From the NCBI RefSeq assembly GCF_001449115.1, contig NZ_LAIJ01000001.1, positions 1-64,000 of the forward strand: a stretch of 64,000 nucleotides of DNA, in the 5' to 3' direction. The notes under the pieces were generated by a model, which worked only from the letters and a program-made list of their open reading frames with translations, was not told where the DNA came from and did not search any database. Positions 1-10,016 of the stretch are shown piece by piece. Every line of letters begins with the position of its first letter. The first letter of the stretch is position 1. The translations under genes were made by a program, and so were the position numbers. This stretch comes from Occallatibacter gabretensis (GTDB taxonomy: Bacteria; Acidobacteriota; Terriglobia; Terriglobales; Acidobacteriaceae).

Positions 1-560
1 TCCATATGACGGAGGCCGAGTTCGAGCAGACCGGCCGTGCCGGTGCGCACATCTGCTCCTGTCCCACAACCGAACGAAATCTCGGTGACGGCATCTTCCC
101 CGCCGATCGTGCTGCACGTCTCGGTATTCCTATCTGCCACGGGACCGACAGCCAGGCCCAGATCGACATTCTCGAAGATGCCCGCCAGACCGAATATCAT
201 CTACGCTTGCTCCATCATGAGCGCGGCATCCTCGATGCCAACGGCAACATAGGCTCGTACCTGTTCCATTGCGCCACGGCATGGGGCTACAGTGCCCTGG
301 GCCTCAATGGAGGGCTGCTTCACCCCGACTTGGGCCAGCCTGCCGACTTCTTCACCGCAGACCTTAACGACCTTGCACTCCTCGGTGCAGACAAGCAATC
401 GCTCGCCGCGCAAGCCGCATTCGCTCTCGGCCGCCCCGCCATCCGCGACGTCGCAGTCGCCGGTAAACTCGTCCTCGTCGATGGCCATCACCCGCACGAA
501 GAAGCCATCCGCACCCGCTACCAGTCCATTCAGCGTCAATTCGCGCAGGAGGCCCCATGA
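1..560 (+). CDS. hutF: Formimidoylglutamate deiminase, C-terminal part (5' end outside the window)
   Basis: About 185 residues are readable, roughly the last 40% of a usual HutF (about 450 residues); the reading frame is open through the left edge, so the true start lies upstream. HutF is an amidohydrolase-superfamily enzyme of the cytoplasm that turns N-formimino-L-glutamate into N-formyl-L-glutamate and ammonia in histidine degradation. What I see: a '[15 protein letters not shown]' block typical of HutF, and 'CHGTDSQ' near residue 44, whose Asp would be the metal-binding Asp at the end of the barrel. The stop codon overlaps the start of hutU by four bases (ATGA), so the genes are translationally coupled. 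Identification is strong because of the motifs and because hutU and hutI follow directly. Confidence 0.9.
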   Translation, partial: HMTEAEFEQTGRAGAHICSCPTTERNLGDGIFPADRAARLGIPICHGTDSQAQIDILEDARQTEYHLRLLHHERGILDANGNIGSYLFHCATAWGYSALGLNGGLLHPDLGQPADFFTADLNDLALLGADKQSLAAQAAFALGRPAIRDVAVAGKLVLVDGHHPHEEAIRTRYQSIQRQFAQEAP

Positions 561-2221
561 ATCTCACCGAAGCTCGCATTATCCGTGCCCCTCGCGGAAC
601 CCAACTCCGCTGCAAAGGCTGGCAGCAAGAGGCCGCGCTCCGCTGCCTCATGAACAACCTCGATCCCGAAGTCGCCGAGCGTCCCTCTGATCTAGTCGTT
701 TATGGTGGCATCGGCCGCGCCGCGCGCAACTGGGAGTCCTATCACGCCATCGTCCGCGAGCTTGAGCAGCTCGGCAACGAGGAAACTCTCCTCGTCCAAT
801 CCGGCAAGCCCGTCGCCGTCTTCCCCACGCACGATCTCGCCCCGCGGGTCATCATCGCCAACTCCAATCTCGTCGGCAAATGGGCCACTTGGGAGCACTT
901 CCATGAGCTCGACCGCAAGGGCCTCATCATGTATGGCCAGATGACTGCCGGCAGCTGGATCTACATCGGCACGCAGGGCATCCTGCAGGGAACATTCCAG
1001 ACCTTCGCCGCTCTCGCGGACCGTCACTTCGGCGGTTCCCTGAAAGGCAGGCTCGTCGTCACCGGCGGTGTAGGGGGCATGGGCGGAGCGCAACCACTCG
1101 CCGTCACACTCAATGACGGCGTCGTCCTTGCCATCGACGTGGACCGCTCGCGCATTCAGCGGCGCGTAGACACACGCTATTGCGACACCCTCACCGAAGA
1201 TCTTGACGAAGCCCTTACTCTCTGTGAAACCGCCCGACGCGAAGGCCGTCCGCTCTCCGTCGGTCTCGTCGGAAACTGCGCCGAAATCCTTCCTGAAATC
1301 GTTCGTCGAGGCGTAGTCATTGACGTCGTCACCGACCAGACCTCCGCCCACGATCCGCTCAACGGCTATGTTCCGCAAGGCTTCTCGCTTGAGCAGGCCG
1401 CACAACTCCGCACCGGCAATCCTGAAGAATACGTGCGCCGCTCCACCGAAACGATGGTCGTTCACGTCAACGCCATGCTCGCCTTGCAGCGCGCCGGTGC
1501 CATCACCTTTGATTACGGCAATAACATCCGCCGCTTCGCCTTTGACGCTGGCTGCACTGATGCATTCCTCATTCCCGGCTTCGTGCCCGAGTACATTCGT
1601 CCGCTCTTCTGCACCGGCTCTGGTCCCTTCCGCTGGGTCGCACTCTCTGGCGACCCTAAGGACATTGAGCGCACCGACCAACTTGCCCTTGAGCTCTTCC
1701 CGGAAAATGAAATCCTTACTCGCTGGCTGCGCCTCGTTCGAGGCCGCTTCGCTTTCCAGGGTCTGCCTGCGCGCATCTGCTGGCTTGGCTACGGCGAACG
1801 GCAGCGTATGGGCGAAGCGATAAATGACCTTGTTCGCAAAGGTGAGCTTGCTGCCCCCGTTGCTATCGGACGCGACCATCTCGACACCGGCTCGGTAGCC
1901 AGTCCCTACCGCGAAACTGAAAAGATGCTTGATGGCTCTGACGCTATTGCCGACTGGCCGCTCCTCAACGCGCTGCTCAACACGGCATCCGGAGCCACCT
2001 GGGTCAGCTTCCATCACGGTGGAGGAGTCGGGATGGGCTATTCGCTTCACGCCGGCCAAGTCACCGTCGCTGACGGCACAGACAATGCTGCCAAACGCAT
2101 CGCCCGCGTTTTGAACAATGATCCTGGCATCGGTGTCGCCCGCCACGTCGACGCTGGTTACGATCTGGCCAAACAAACCGCCAGCGAACGCGGCATCCAC
2201 ATACCCATGGCAGGGAAGTGA
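557..2221 (+). CDS. hutU: Urocanate hydratase (urocanase)
   Basis: A full-length urocanase of 554 residues, the usual size. It hydrates urocanate to 4-imidazolone-5-propionate in the cytoplasm, the second step of histidine use, with a tightly bound NAD+. Visible family blocks: '[14 protein letters not shown]' near the N-terminus, the glycine-rich '[15 protein letters not shown]' near residue 171 (NAD site), '[16 protein letters not shown]' around residue 352 (the region of the conserved Cys), '[18 protein letters not shown]' and '[17 protein letters not shown]' near the C-terminus. The ATG overlaps the hutF stop by four bases, and the stop lies one base before the GTG of hutI, so hutF-hutU-hutI is clearly one operon. 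Nothing looks broken. Confidence 0.97.
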   Translation: MNLTEARIIRAPRGTQLRCKGWQQEAALRCLMNNLDPEVAERPSDLVVYGGIGRAARNWESYHAIVRELEQLGNEETLLVQSGKPVAVFPTHDLAPRVIIANSNLVGKWATWEHFHELDRKGLIMYGQMTAGSWIYIGTQGILQGTFQTFAALADRHFGGSLKGRLVVTGGVGGMGGAQPLAVTLNDGVVLAIDVDRSRIQRRVDTRYCDTLTEDLDEALTLCETARREGRPLSVGLVGNCAEILPEIVRRGVVIDVVTDQTSAHDPLNGYVPQGFSLEQAAQLRTGNPEEYVRRSTETMVVHVNAMLALQRAGAITFDYGNNIRRFAFDAGCTDAFLIPGFVPEYIRPLFCTGSGPFRWVALSGDPKDIERTDQLALELFPENEILTRWLRLVRGRFAFQGLPARICWLGYGERQRMGEAINDLVRKGELAAPVAIGRDHLDTGSVASPYRETEKMLDGSDAIADWPLLNALLNTASGATWVSFHHGGGVGMGYSLHAGQVTVADGTDNAAKRIARVLNNDPGIGVARHVDAGYDLAKQTASERGIHIPMAGK

Positions 2222-2222
2222 C

Positions 2223-3473
2223 GTGTCCCAAGCGCTCGCCATTGTCAACATCGGTCAGCTCGTCACGCTCTTCGGGCCATCGCATCCGCGCGTGGGAAGG
2301 GAGCTGGGCGAGCTTGGCATCATCCCCAACGCTGCCATCCTTATCGAAGATGACCTCATCACGGCTACAGGTACATACGCCGACCTCAGGCTGCAAATTC
2401 CGCCCGACGCAGCCATCATTGATGCCGAAAGCCGTTGTGTTACGCCCGGTTTCATTGACGCTCACACCCATCTAGTCTTTGCCGGCAACCGCGCCGCCGA
2501 ATTTGAGCAGCGTATCGCAGGCGAGACCTATCAGCAGATCGCAGCCGCTGGCGGAGGCATTCTCTCGACTGTCCGCCAGACTCGCGCATCCAGCGAAGAA
2601 GATCTTCTCGCCGCTGCCTGCGTTCATCGCAACTGGATGCTTCGCACAGGCACCACCACCATCGAAGCCAAGTCCGGCTACGGCCTTGATCTCGACACGG
2701 AACTCCGCATCCTCCGCGTCCTAAAGCGCCTCCACGAAGAAGGCCCCACACACATCCTGCCCACACTCCTCGCCGCACACACCGTGCCGCCGGAGTTCAC
2801 GCAGAATCGTGCTGAATACATCCAGCTCGTAGTCGAAGAGATTATCCCCGCAGCCGCATCGCAACGCCTCGCTCGCTACTGCGATGTCTTCTGCGACGAT
2901 TATGCTTTTACCGTCGAAGAATCCCGCATCATTCTCGAATGCGCTAAGCGTCACGGTCTTGGCCTTCGCATTCACGCCGAGCAGTTTCGTCCCGGCACCG
3001 GGGCCTCTCTCGCAGCCGAACTCGGCGCAGCTACGGCCGATCACCTTGAAACTGTTACTGAAAACACACTCCAACAACTCAAAGCAGCAGGCGCGCAGCC
3101 TGTCCTGCTTCCCGGCTCTGTCTTCGCACTCAGCCGCACGCAATACCCGCCCGCTCGTGCCATGATCGAGCTCGGCCTTCCAATCGTTCTCGCCACGGAT
3201 TTTAACCCCGGCTCTTCGCCCGTCACATCCATGCCGTTTATTCTCTCGCTGGCTTGTCTGCAAATGCGCCTCACGCCTGCGGAAGCCCTCACCGCCGCCA
3301 CCATCAATGCCGCACACAGCCTCGACCTCGGCGCACGCATCGGTTCTCTCGAAGCTGGCAAGCAGGCCGACCTTCTTATTCACGGATTTCACGATTATCG
3401 CGAACTAGCCTACTTCATCGCCGCGCCCGCACGCCCTCGCGTTTTCATCGCAGGCAAGGAAGTCACAACATGA
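2223..3473 (+). CDS. hutI: Imidazolonepropionase
   Basis: A metal-dependent amidohydrolase of 416 residues that opens the imidazolone ring of 4-imidazolone-5-propionate to give N-formimino-L-glutamate, the third step of histidine degradation. I chose the GTG at 2223, one base after the hutU stop; the longer open frame upstream lies inside hutU. Visible sites: the 'DAHTHLVFAG' HxH metal motif, followed by the 'AGETYQQIAAAGGGI' block typical of HutI, a later 'RIHAEQF' metal His, and 'LATDFNPGSSP' carrying the metal Asp. The last codon overlaps the start of the next gene (ATGA), so four genes are coupled here. Length and motifs match the family. Confidence 0.96.
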   Translation: MSQALAIVNIGQLVTLFGPSHPRVGRELGELGIIPNAAILIEDDLITATGTYADLRLQIPPDAAIIDAESRCVTPGFIDAHTHLVFAGNRAAEFEQRIAGETYQQIAAAGGGILSTVRQTRASSEEDLLAAACVHRNWMLRTGTTTIEAKSGYGLDLDTELRILRVLKRLHEEGPTHILPTLLAAHTVPPEFTQNRAEYIQLVVEEIIPAAASQRLARYCDVFCDDYAFTVEESRIILECAKRHGLGLRIHAEQFRPGTGASLAAELGAATADHLETVTENTLQQLKAAGAQPVLLPGSVFALSRTQYPPARAMIELGLPIVLATDFNPGSSPVTSMPFILSLACLQMRLTPAEALTAATINAAHSLDLGARIGSLEAGKQADLLIHGFHDYRELAYFIAAPARPRVFIAGKEVTT

Positions 3474-4597
3474 ATGCCGCAGAAATTCTCCGTGAGCTTG
3501 TAGCGATTCCGACTCCCTCTGCTGTTTCTAATCTTCCGCTGATCGATTGGGTGGTGAATTATCTTCAAACGCGAGGCTGGCAAGCCAGCCTCTTTCCCTA
3601 CACAGATGAAAGCGGAATAGATAAGGCCAATCTCGTCGCGCGCCCATCGGGAACGTCGACGCAGGCGGCCATCGCTCTTGCATTCATCTGTCACACTGAC
3701 ACCGTACCGTTCTCAACTTCCTGGACTGAAGCGCTTCAACTCCGCCAGGAAGGCCAGTTTCTTCATGGCTGTGGCGCTTGTGATGTGAAAGGCTCTCTAG
3801 CCTGCTTTCTCGCAGCTGTTGATTCCATCAGCGCACAGCAAACGCGTTACGATATTGCTCTCATCCTCACCGCCGACGAAGAAATCGGCTGCAAAGGTAT
3901 GGAGCGCCTGCTTGCACAGACAAATTTGCACATCCGCTCAGCAATCGTAAGCGAGCCTACCTCTCTGCGCCCCGGTATTGCCGGCAAAGGCTACGGCCTT
4001 GCCCGCATCACTGCTCGCGGAGCCGAAGCTCACTCCGCTTTTCCATCTGAGGGCAGTTCCGCCATTGTTGCAGCTGCCGAGCTTATTGTCCGTATTCAAC
4101 AACTTGAAACCGTCCGCCAGCAGCCGCCTGACACCCTCTTCGACCCGCCCCACACAACGATCAACGTGGGCACCATACATGGCGGCACGGCTAAGAATAT
4201 TGTTGCTGGGGAATGTACATTTCTCGTCGAGTGGCGTCCCACGCCCGATGATCCGTCACAAGCAGTACTGCAAGCTTTGCAATCACTCGCCGCATCTGCC
4301 GAAACCGCGAACCCCCGCATCCATATTCAAGTTGAACTGCTTCGCGCCGAGTCGGGTTTTTCTCCATCTGCGTCAGGTCCGTTACGCCAGCGTCTCGAAG
4401 CTCTTGCCCCTCGTACTGCTATCGGTATCAGCTTCGGTTCAGAAGCCACCCGAATCGCCCGCGTTGCGCAGGAAGTTATCGTCATCGGTCCGGGCGACAT
4501 GCACACAGCGCATTCCGATCGCGAATGTGTTCCAGTGGCAGAGCTTGATGAGTGGACTGCAATCCTGCGCTCATTGATTACACGCGTGGAGTCATAA
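3470..4597 (+). CDS. M20 family metallo-deacylase (ArgE/acetylornithine deacetylase-like), fourth gene of the hut operon
   Basis: A cytoplasmic M20 amidohydrolase of 375 residues. All the expected di-zinc and catalytic residues are visible: 'CHTDTVPF' (His, Asp), 'GACDVKG' (Asp), 'TADEEIG' (general-base and metal Glu pair), 'SEPTS', 'AEAHSAFPSEG' from the dimerisation lid, and a C-terminal 'HTAHSDREC' metal His. By sequence alone it would be called acetylornithine deacetylase. It starts at an ATG overlapping the hutI stop by four bases, and a longer upstream frame is inside hutI. Its place, where hutG is expected, suggests it may remove the formyl group from N-formylglutamate, the product of HutF; that is inference. 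It converges with the permease on the other strand with a 9-base gap. Confidence 0.85.
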   Translation: MNAAEILRELVAIPTPSAVSNLPLIDWVVNYLQTRGWQASLFPYTDESGIDKANLVARPSGTSTQAAIALAFICHTDTVPFSTSWTEALQLRQEGQFLHGCGACDVKGSLACFLAAVDSISAQQTRYDIALILTADEEIGCKGMERLLAQTNLHIRSAIVSEPTSLRPGIAGKGYGLARITARGAEAHSAFPSEGSSAIVAAAELIVRIQQLETVRQQPPDTLFDPPHTTINVGTIHGGTAKNIVAGECTFLVEWRPTPDDPSQAVLQALQSLAASAETANPRIHIQVELLRAESGFSPSASGPLRQRLEALAPRTAIGISFGSEATRIARVAQEVIVIGPGDMHTAHSDRECVPVAELDEWTAILRSLITRVES

Positions 4598-4606
4598 CAC
4601 CGCACG

Positions 4607-6016
4607 TCAAGCCGCAGACACAGCCTTCCTTTGTTTTCGCTGCTCCAGCAGAAACACCACCACGCCCGCACCCATCAGCACTGCACATCCGCCGACCACT
4701 TTTACGACTGCCAGAAGCTTGTTTGGCTCATCTTCAGCGGGAATCGCAGAAAGCACGATCGTTGCCGCTGTACTCACTAGCCCAAGTCCTGCCAGCGCAA
4801 TCGCTACCGGCTTTCCGCCAGGTACGCGTCGCACCTCCGGCCCTGCGGGCCTCGCCTGCAGCCGGATCATGGCGCCGAACAGAAACAAATACGGCACAAA
4901 ATAGGAGAGAAATCCCATTGCTACCAGCACGTCATAAGCCCCGCGAACACTGGTTCCCGCTTGCCCTAACAGAGCCACCACAATCCCTGCCAGTCCGTAC
5001 ACCCCAATCGCTACCCACGGCGTCCGGTATCGCGGATGAATCTTTGCGAATGCCTCCGGTAGATACCGGTCAATCCCCGCCACAAATGGTAACCGCGAAG
5101 TTGACGAGAGATACGCTGCTGCTCCTCCCACTGCATTCAATGCCACCAGCAGAGCCACCGGCGCTACGAGCCATCCCATGCCCAGCTTTCCACTCAGCAT
5201 GTGAATTCCATTCACAAACCCATCTGGTCCACCTACCGCATCGCTGGGTAGAGCCACCAGCAGAGCGGAAGTTCCCGCCATGTATGCAAATGCCAGGATG
5301 CTTCCCCCCGTCAGGATCGCCAGGGGAATGGTCTTTCGCGGATTCACGATCTCATCGCCCATCGAGGAGGCCGATTCGAATCCACCAAACGCAAAAAACA
5401 CGCTGGACCAGAAGATTGCATTATTCAGGGTCCAATGTGGTATCAGCGCAGCACGGTTAAAGTGCGTTACCGAGCCAAACCGCAGATACGCAATCACACC
5501 CAGCACGAGCAGAATGCCCATCGGAATAAGGGTGCCAATTGCGGCAGTGTTGTTCAGCCACTTGCCCACATTTACACCGACAATGTTCGCAAGCGTGATC
5601 ACTGCCAGCCATACTGCAGCAAAACAAAGATAGTAAACCGCACTTGCACGTAAGCCCTGAGCCCGAGTTCCAAACGCAAACAGTACGCTCGCCGCGCCAA
5701 AGTACAGCACGCCGGAAAAATACGGCAGGTTGCTCATCCAGTAGGTCCAGGCCGTAATAAATCCTGCGAAGTCTCCAAAGGCCTCGCGAGCCCAGATATA
5801 GATTCCACCTTCTTCCGGATGCCTGGACGAAAGCTCCATCACGCTCGCTGCCAACGGGACAAAAAATCCAACCAGCGCTGCCACCCAGACGATCAGAATG
5901 CTCGGCCCAGCGGCCGCTGCTGTCGCCGTCCAGCGGATGCTCATTCCGCTCATTACATAAAACAGCACCAGGTCGCGGAAGCGAATGCCGCGTTTCAGGG
6001 TAGGAGCCGTGGCCAT
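4607..6016 (-). CDS. APC-superfamily amino acid permease
   Basis: An integral inner-membrane transporter of 469 residues with about 12 hydrophobic segments, typical of APC amino acid permeases. The start at 6016 opens directly on the family N-terminus ('RGIRFRDLVLFYVMSG'); the longer upstream frame runs into the preceding gene and has no family character. Visible: 'GGIYIWAREAFGDFAGFITAW', the region of TM2-TM3 usual for glutamate/GABA and cationic amino acid carriers, and a middle 'FFAFGGFESASSMGDEI' block matching the TM6 'GxE' region. It lies 41 bases downstream of the FAD oxidoreductase gene on the same strand, probably one transcription unit with pckG. The substrate cannot be read; its position tail-to-tail with hut makes histidine or glutamate a guess only. 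Confidence 0.85.
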   Translation of the reverse strand: MATAPTLKRGIRFRDLVLFYVMSGMSIRWTATAAAAGPSILIVWVAALVGFFVPLAASVMELSSRHPEEGGIYIWAREAFGDFAGFITAWTYWMSNLPYFSGVLYFGAASVLFAFGTRAQGLRASAVYYLCFAAVWLAVITLANIVGVNVGKWLNNTAAIGTLIPMGILLVLGVIAYLRFGSVTHFNRAALIPHWTLNNAIFWSSVFFAFGGFESASSMGDEIVNPRKTIPLAILTGGSILAFAYMAGTSALLVALPSDAVGGPDGFVNGIHMLSGKLGMGWLVAPVALLVALNAVGGAAAYLSSTSRLPFVAGIDRYLPEAFAKIHPRYRTPWVAIGVYGLAGIVVALLGQAGTSVRGAYDVLVAMGFLSYFVPYLFLFGAMIRLQARPAGPEVRRVPGGKPVAIALAGLGLVSTAATIVLSAIPAEDEPNKLLAVVKVVGGCAVLMGAGVVVFLLEQRKQRKAVSAA

Positions 6017-6057
6017 ATATTCAGCGCAGCATAGCAGAGCGAGCTTAGAGCGCGAAT

Positions 6058-7650
6058 CTAGATCGTATGAAGATCCTTCAGAACCGCCATTGCCGCATTG
6101 CGCCCATTCACGCCGATCACGCTTCCACCCGGATGCGTGCATGCCCCGCAGAGATAGAACCCCGACATTGGCGTTCGTGCCGTCAGCCGCCTGTGCCACA
6201 TGTATGCAGGCAGGCACTCGCCCTGAAAGATATGACCACCTGTCAGACCTACCTTCTCTTCAATATCAGGTGGTCCCATCACCTGCGCGTCAATCACCGC
6301 TGTATCGATATTCGAGCAGAATCGCCCTAGTGATCCTAGAGCCAGTGCCCGCACTTCATCGCGCCGCGTATTCCAGTTACCGCTTGCAAAGGTGTATGGC
6401 ACATACTGCGCGAAGACGCTCATGGTATGCGTTCCTTTTGGCGCGATGCTCGCATCATGCACGCTCTGGAAATACAGCTCACACCACAACTGCTCCGGCA
6501 GTTCTCCACGCTTTGCCGCTGCGAAGCCTGCCTTCCACTCATCCTTCGTCAGCGGCGCATTGATCTGGCCATAATGATGCGCCTCATTTGTTCCGGGTCT
6601 AGCTGTAAAGTTCGGCAGTTCGCGCAAGTGCACATTCAGTTTCACCGTGCAGCCTTCAATGGGGACCTGTTCAATGCGTCTGCGCCACTCTGCATTTGCC
6701 TGCGCGCCCAGCAGCGACAGGGTTCTCACCGGGTCTGCATTCGATACGACCGTTCGCGCTGCAATCCACTCGCCGCCTTCGAGGCGGACTCCCTCGCCGG
6801 GCACAATCTCCGCGACTGGTATGCCGGAAATTACTGTCGCGCCCGCTTCCTGTGCCGCATCGCAAAAGTAGAACGACACCATTCCCATGCCGCCCTTGAC
6901 GTAGCCCCACATTCCCGGCATTCCGCCCAAGCGGCCCGACGAATGATGAAACCGGATCGATGCCGTCCCTTTATCGAACGGGCTTGCATTCGTGCCAATC
7001 ACGCCCTGTCCCAGATAGGCGGTCTGCAGCCGCTCATCGCTGAGGTACCGTTCTACAAGCTCTGCCATTGACCAGTCGAACAGCAGCCCGCGTGTCTCTT
7101 CGTCGGAACCCAGCCGTTGCTCAATCTCTTCCTCGGTCGGCGCATCGTTCAGCCAAAGATCACCATCGCCGGCGGGTCGTAGTGTATCTCTCAGCCTGCG
7201 AATTATGTCGTTCATTGCTTTCCAACCATCCACATCGCCGGGAGCAAGCGCGCGCACCTCTGCTTCGCAGCGTGCGTCATCGTCCCACAGCTGGATGCTT
7301 GTTCCATCCAGAAACGGCACAAAGAGACCATTCACCGCCGGAGTCCAGTGGAACCCCCGTCGCATTAACCCAAGATCTTCAATCACGCGCGGATGCAACA
7401 GTCCTGCCAGGTAGGCGCACGGCGACATCCTCACGCCGGGAAATGGTTCTTCAATCGTGCAGGCGCCACCGACGCGCTTTCGGCTTTCAATTACCAGCAC
7501 GCGCTGCCCCGCCTGGGCGAGATAGGCCGCACATGCCAGGCCATTATGCCCAGCGCCAACAACGATTACGTCCCAGGTTTTCGCAGCCAGTTCGCGCACT
7601 GGGACCGGCAAGCCGATTTCGCCCAGGACTGCGGCAGTCGGTGAACCCAT
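6058..7650 (-). CDS. FAD-dependent oxidoreductase, phytoene-desaturase/PYROXD2-like
   Basis: A flavoprotein of 530 residues. Near residue 30 there is a classic Rossmann motif 'VIVVGAGHNGLACAAYLAQ' followed by 'LVIESRKRVGGACTIE', and at the C-terminus 'GFYLCGACTHPGGSVIGVNG', the second FAD-binding block of the carotenoid desaturase/amine oxidase class. This is the sequence type annotated as NAD(P)/FAD-dependent oxidoreductase or PYROXD2; the substrate is unknown. No crt genes are nearby, so a carotenoid role is unsupported. The start has a GGGGAG ribosome-binding site about four bases upstream. It starts 11 bases after the pckG stop, so it is very likely cotranscribed with pckG and the following permease. 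Confidence 0.85.
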   Translation of the reverse strand: MGSPTAAVLGEIGLPVPVRELAAKTWDVIVVGAGHNGLACAAYLAQAGQRVLVIESRKRVGGACTIEEPFPGVRMSPCAYLAGLLHPRVIEDLGLMRRGFHWTPAVNGLFVPFLDGTSIQLWDDDARCEAEVRALAPGDVDGWKAMNDIIRRLRDTLRPAGDGDLWLNDAPTEEEIEQRLGSDEETRGLLFDWSMAELVERYLSDERLQTAYLGQGVIGTNASPFDKGTASIRFHHSSGRLGGMPGMWGYVKGGMGMVSFYFCDAAQEAGATVISGIPVAEIVPGEGVRLEGGEWIAARTVVSNADPVRTLSLLGAQANAEWRRRIEQVPIEGCTVKLNVHLRELPNFTARPGTNEAHHYGQINAPLTKDEWKAGFAAAKRGELPEQLWCELYFQSVHDASIAPKGTHTMSVFAQYVPYTFASGNWNTRRDEVRALALGSLGRFCSNIDTAVIDAQVMGPPDIEEKVGLTGGHIFQGECLPAYMWHRRLTARTPMSGFYLCGACTHPGGSVIGVNGRNAAMAVLKDLHTI

Positions 7651-7661
7651 CTTTCTCCCCG

Positions 7662-9503
7662 TTACAGTCTGCAGATCAGCAATTCGCGCTCGTAAATCAT
7701 TTCCGGCGGTAAGTGATCATGCAGATCGATAAACAGTCCTTCGTGATCGATCACTTCCTTGCGCCACGCAGCATGGTCTACCTTCATGAGCTCGTCAAAT
7801 TCCGCCCGTTCAAACTTTAAACCGCTCCAATCGATATCTTCATATCGCGGAACCCACCCGATCGCTGTCTCACGGCCATGGGTGTGTCCTTGCACCCGTT
7901 CCACGATCCATCGCAGGACGCGCATATTCTCGCTGAATCCCGGCCATAGAAACTTGCCGTTCTCATCCTTGCGGAACCAGTTCACATGAAAGATTCGCGG
8001 CGTTGTGTCGAGCCCTCGCTGCATCTTCAGCCAGTGCCGGAAATAGTCCCCCATGTGATATCCGCAGAAGGGAAGCATTGCCATCGGATCGCGCCGCACA
8101 CGTCCCACAGCGCCAGTTGCAGCTGCTGTCGTTTCTGATCCCATCGTCGCGCCGATGTAGACGCCACTGCTCCAGTTGAATGCCTGGTACACCAGCGGCA
8201 GCGTGGTGCTTCTACGGCCGCCAAAAATAATTGCACTGATTGGCACGCCCACCGGCGACTCCCAATCTTTATCCATCGTTGGGCACTGTGCAGCCGGCGC
8301 CGTAAACCGCCCATTCGGATGAGCGGCTGTACGCCCGGTCGTTTCGCCGATCTCGGGCGTCCACCGTTCACCGCGCCAGTCTTCGCATTCCGCGGGAGGC
8401 TGGTCTGTCATGCCCTCCCACCACACGCCGCCTTGCGGCGTGAGTGCCACATTGGTAAAAATAGAGTTCTTGCTCAGGGTTGCCATTGCTGCCGGATTGG
8501 TCTTCGCGCTCGTGCCCGCTGCGACGCCGAAAAATCCTGCCTCCGGATTGATTGCTCTCAGTTGCCCGTTGGCATCCGGCCGGATCCACGCAATATCATC
8601 GCCCAGCGTTGATACTTTCCAGCCCTTCATGGCTTTGGGCGGAATCATCATTGCGAAATTCGTCTTTCCACACGCCGAAGGAAACGCCGCTGCTACATAC
8701 GTCTTCTCGCCATCAGGGCTCTGCACGCCTAGGATCAGCATGTGCTCAGCCATCCAGCCTTCGTCGCGAGCGATATTCGAGGCAATGCGCAGCGCAAAAC
8801 ATTTCTTGCTCAGCAGCGCATTGCCGCCATATCCCGAGCCAAACGACCAGATCTCGCGCGTTTCCGGAAAATGTGCAATGTACTTCTCGTCGTTGCAGGG
8901 CCATGGCACATCTTCGTCGCCCGGCTCCAGCGGCATGCCTACGCTGTGCATGCAGGGGACTACGCGCTTGATATCTTTATCAATCTCTGCAAAGACCGGC
9001 GAGCCAATCCGCGCCATGATCCGCATGCTCACCACAACATAGGGCGAGTCCGTCAGCTGCACGCCGATTCCTGACATCGGCGAGCCCACTGGCCCCATGC
9101 TGAAGGGCAGCACATACATCGTTCGCCCGCGCATGCAACCCTTGAACAACTGCTTCAGCTTCCGACGCATTGCATATGGGTCTTCCCAGTTGTTCGTTGG
9201 TCCCGCCGCGTCTTTAGAGAGGGAACAGATGAACGTGCGGTCCTCCACCCTTGCTACATCGCTCGGAGCAGACCGCGCCAGAAAACATCCGGGCCACAAT
9301 TTCTGGTTGAGCCGGCGAAACGTCCCGGCCTCTACCAGGCGGTCGCATAGAAACTCATACTCAGCCTGAGAGCCATCTACCCAGTGGATCGCGTCGGGGC
9401 GGCAAAGCTCTGCCATCTTCTCCACCCAGCGGATCAGATGTTTATTGGTTGTGAGAGTTTTTGTTCCAAAAGAAGGGCGGCGGGCAGGGGAAGCAACTTT
9501 CAT
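7662..9503 (-). CDS. pckG: Phosphoenolpyruvate carboxykinase (GTP)
   Basis: A full-length GTP-type PEPCK of 613 residues, the usual length. It converts oxaloacetate and GTP to phosphoenolpyruvate, CO2 and GDP in the cytoplasm, the first committed step of gluconeogenesis. Visible: the kinase-1 loop '[13 protein letters not shown]' with the reactive Cys of the GTP class, the metal-binding '[11 protein letters not shown]' block, '[19 protein letters not shown]', and '[14 protein letters not shown]' for the nucleotide side. The start is an ATG with GGAG about 12 bases upstream. It is first in a minus-strand unit followed after 11 bases by an FAD oxidoreductase and then an amino acid permease, which fits growth on amino acids. 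Confidence 0.97.
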   Translation of the reverse strand: MKVASPARRPSFGTKTLTTNKHLIRWVEKMAELCRPDAIHWVDGSQAEYEFLCDRLVEAGTFRRLNQKLWPGCFLARSAPSDVARVEDRTFICSLSKDAAGPTNNWEDPYAMRRKLKQLFKGCMRGRTMYVLPFSMGPVGSPMSGIGVQLTDSPYVVVSMRIMARIGSPVFAEIDKDIKRVVPCMHSVGMPLEPGDEDVPWPCNDEKYIAHFPETREIWSFGSGYGGNALLSKKCFALRIASNIARDEGWMAEHMLILGVQSPDGEKTYVAAAFPSACGKTNFAMMIPPKAMKGWKVSTLGDDIAWIRPDANGQLRAINPEAGFFGVAAGTSAKTNPAAMATLSKNSIFTNVALTPQGGVWWEGMTDQPPAECEDWRGERWTPEIGETTGRTAAHPNGRFTAPAAQCPTMDKDWESPVGVPISAIIFGGRRSTTLPLVYQAFNWSSGVYIGATMGSETTAAATGAVGRVRRDPMAMLPFCGYHMGDYFRHWLKMQRGLDTTPRIFHVNWFRKDENGKFLWPGFSENMRVLRWIVERVQGHTHGRETAIGWVPRYEDIDWSGLKFERAEFDELMKVDHAAWRKEVIDHEGLFIDLHDHLPPEMIYERELLICRL

Positions 9504-10016
9504 TGGTGCGATAAGCTCCTGCAGAGCATTTTACGCGCCGCGCCGTCGTCTTATCGCGAGCCCGAGGCTAGCTCTTCCATACTGTCAGCGATCACGATGA
9601 ACATGCGCGACTATGGCTGTTGTCCAATAGGTGCATCGCAATGTGATACGCAGGGCAATGCAGGGCGGGGAATGTGGTTCCTTGTTGGCCGAAGGCGCCG
9701 GTACAGAAGTACAGAATTACAGAGTTAATACTCAAAAAATAGCGTTTTTCTTTTAATTTTTCGTTTTTAAGTATAATTGAATCAACTATTTAAATGCGAA
9801 ATTAAGTGTGCGAAAATACGTCCAAATCCCGGTGAAACTGCATCTTTTGTGACGGTTTTCAGGCTACTTCCTGACGAATGAGAAGGTTGTGGAATTTCGC
9901 TATGGTTTTAGTGTGGCAGAATCCGCGAATTAATGTGCAAATTATCTGAAAGAAAATTTGAGTGAGACAGTCTCTGACGAACCGAGTGGTTACTTTCTCG
10001 ATTCGTCAGAGATTGA
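9504..10016. other. Non-coding gap between pckG and an esterase gene, with an AT-rich core
   Basis: No convincing gene in 513 bases. The part next to pckG (9504-9700) must hold its leader. From about 9720 to 9960 the DNA is strikingly AT-rich for this genome, with T- and A-runs. On the plus strand TATAAT stands at 9772-9777, and the overlapping minus strand reads TATACT, but neither has a clear -35 partner, so I do not call a promoter. The right end carries the hairpin listed separately. Confidence 0.6.
9971..10012 (-). terminator. Hairpin just past the esterase stop, probable terminator
   Basis: An 11-base perfect inverted repeat (TCTCTGACGAA at 9971-9981 and TTCGTCAGAGA at 10002-10012) with a 20-base loop lies four bases beyond the stop of the minus-strand esterase gene. 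There is no tight T-run after it on that strand, only a T-rich stretch about 15 bases on, so it may act as a weak or factor-dependent terminator or protect the 3' end. Confidence 0.5.

Noticed and set aside
692-2251. Long open frame of 519 codons on the minus strand opposite hutU
   Set aside because: It is a shadow of a high-G+C gene; hutU has complete family motifs, and the antisense protein shows no recognisable domain.
6058-7650. Phytoene desaturase (carotenoid synthesis)
   Set aside because: FAD motifs fit, but no crtB or other carotenoid genes are nearby and this subfamily has mostly unknown substrates.
9749-9777. Promoter-like TATAAT in the AT-rich gap after pckG
   Set aside because: No -35 at a proper distance, and no plus-strand gene follows; AT-rich DNA produces such matches by chance.
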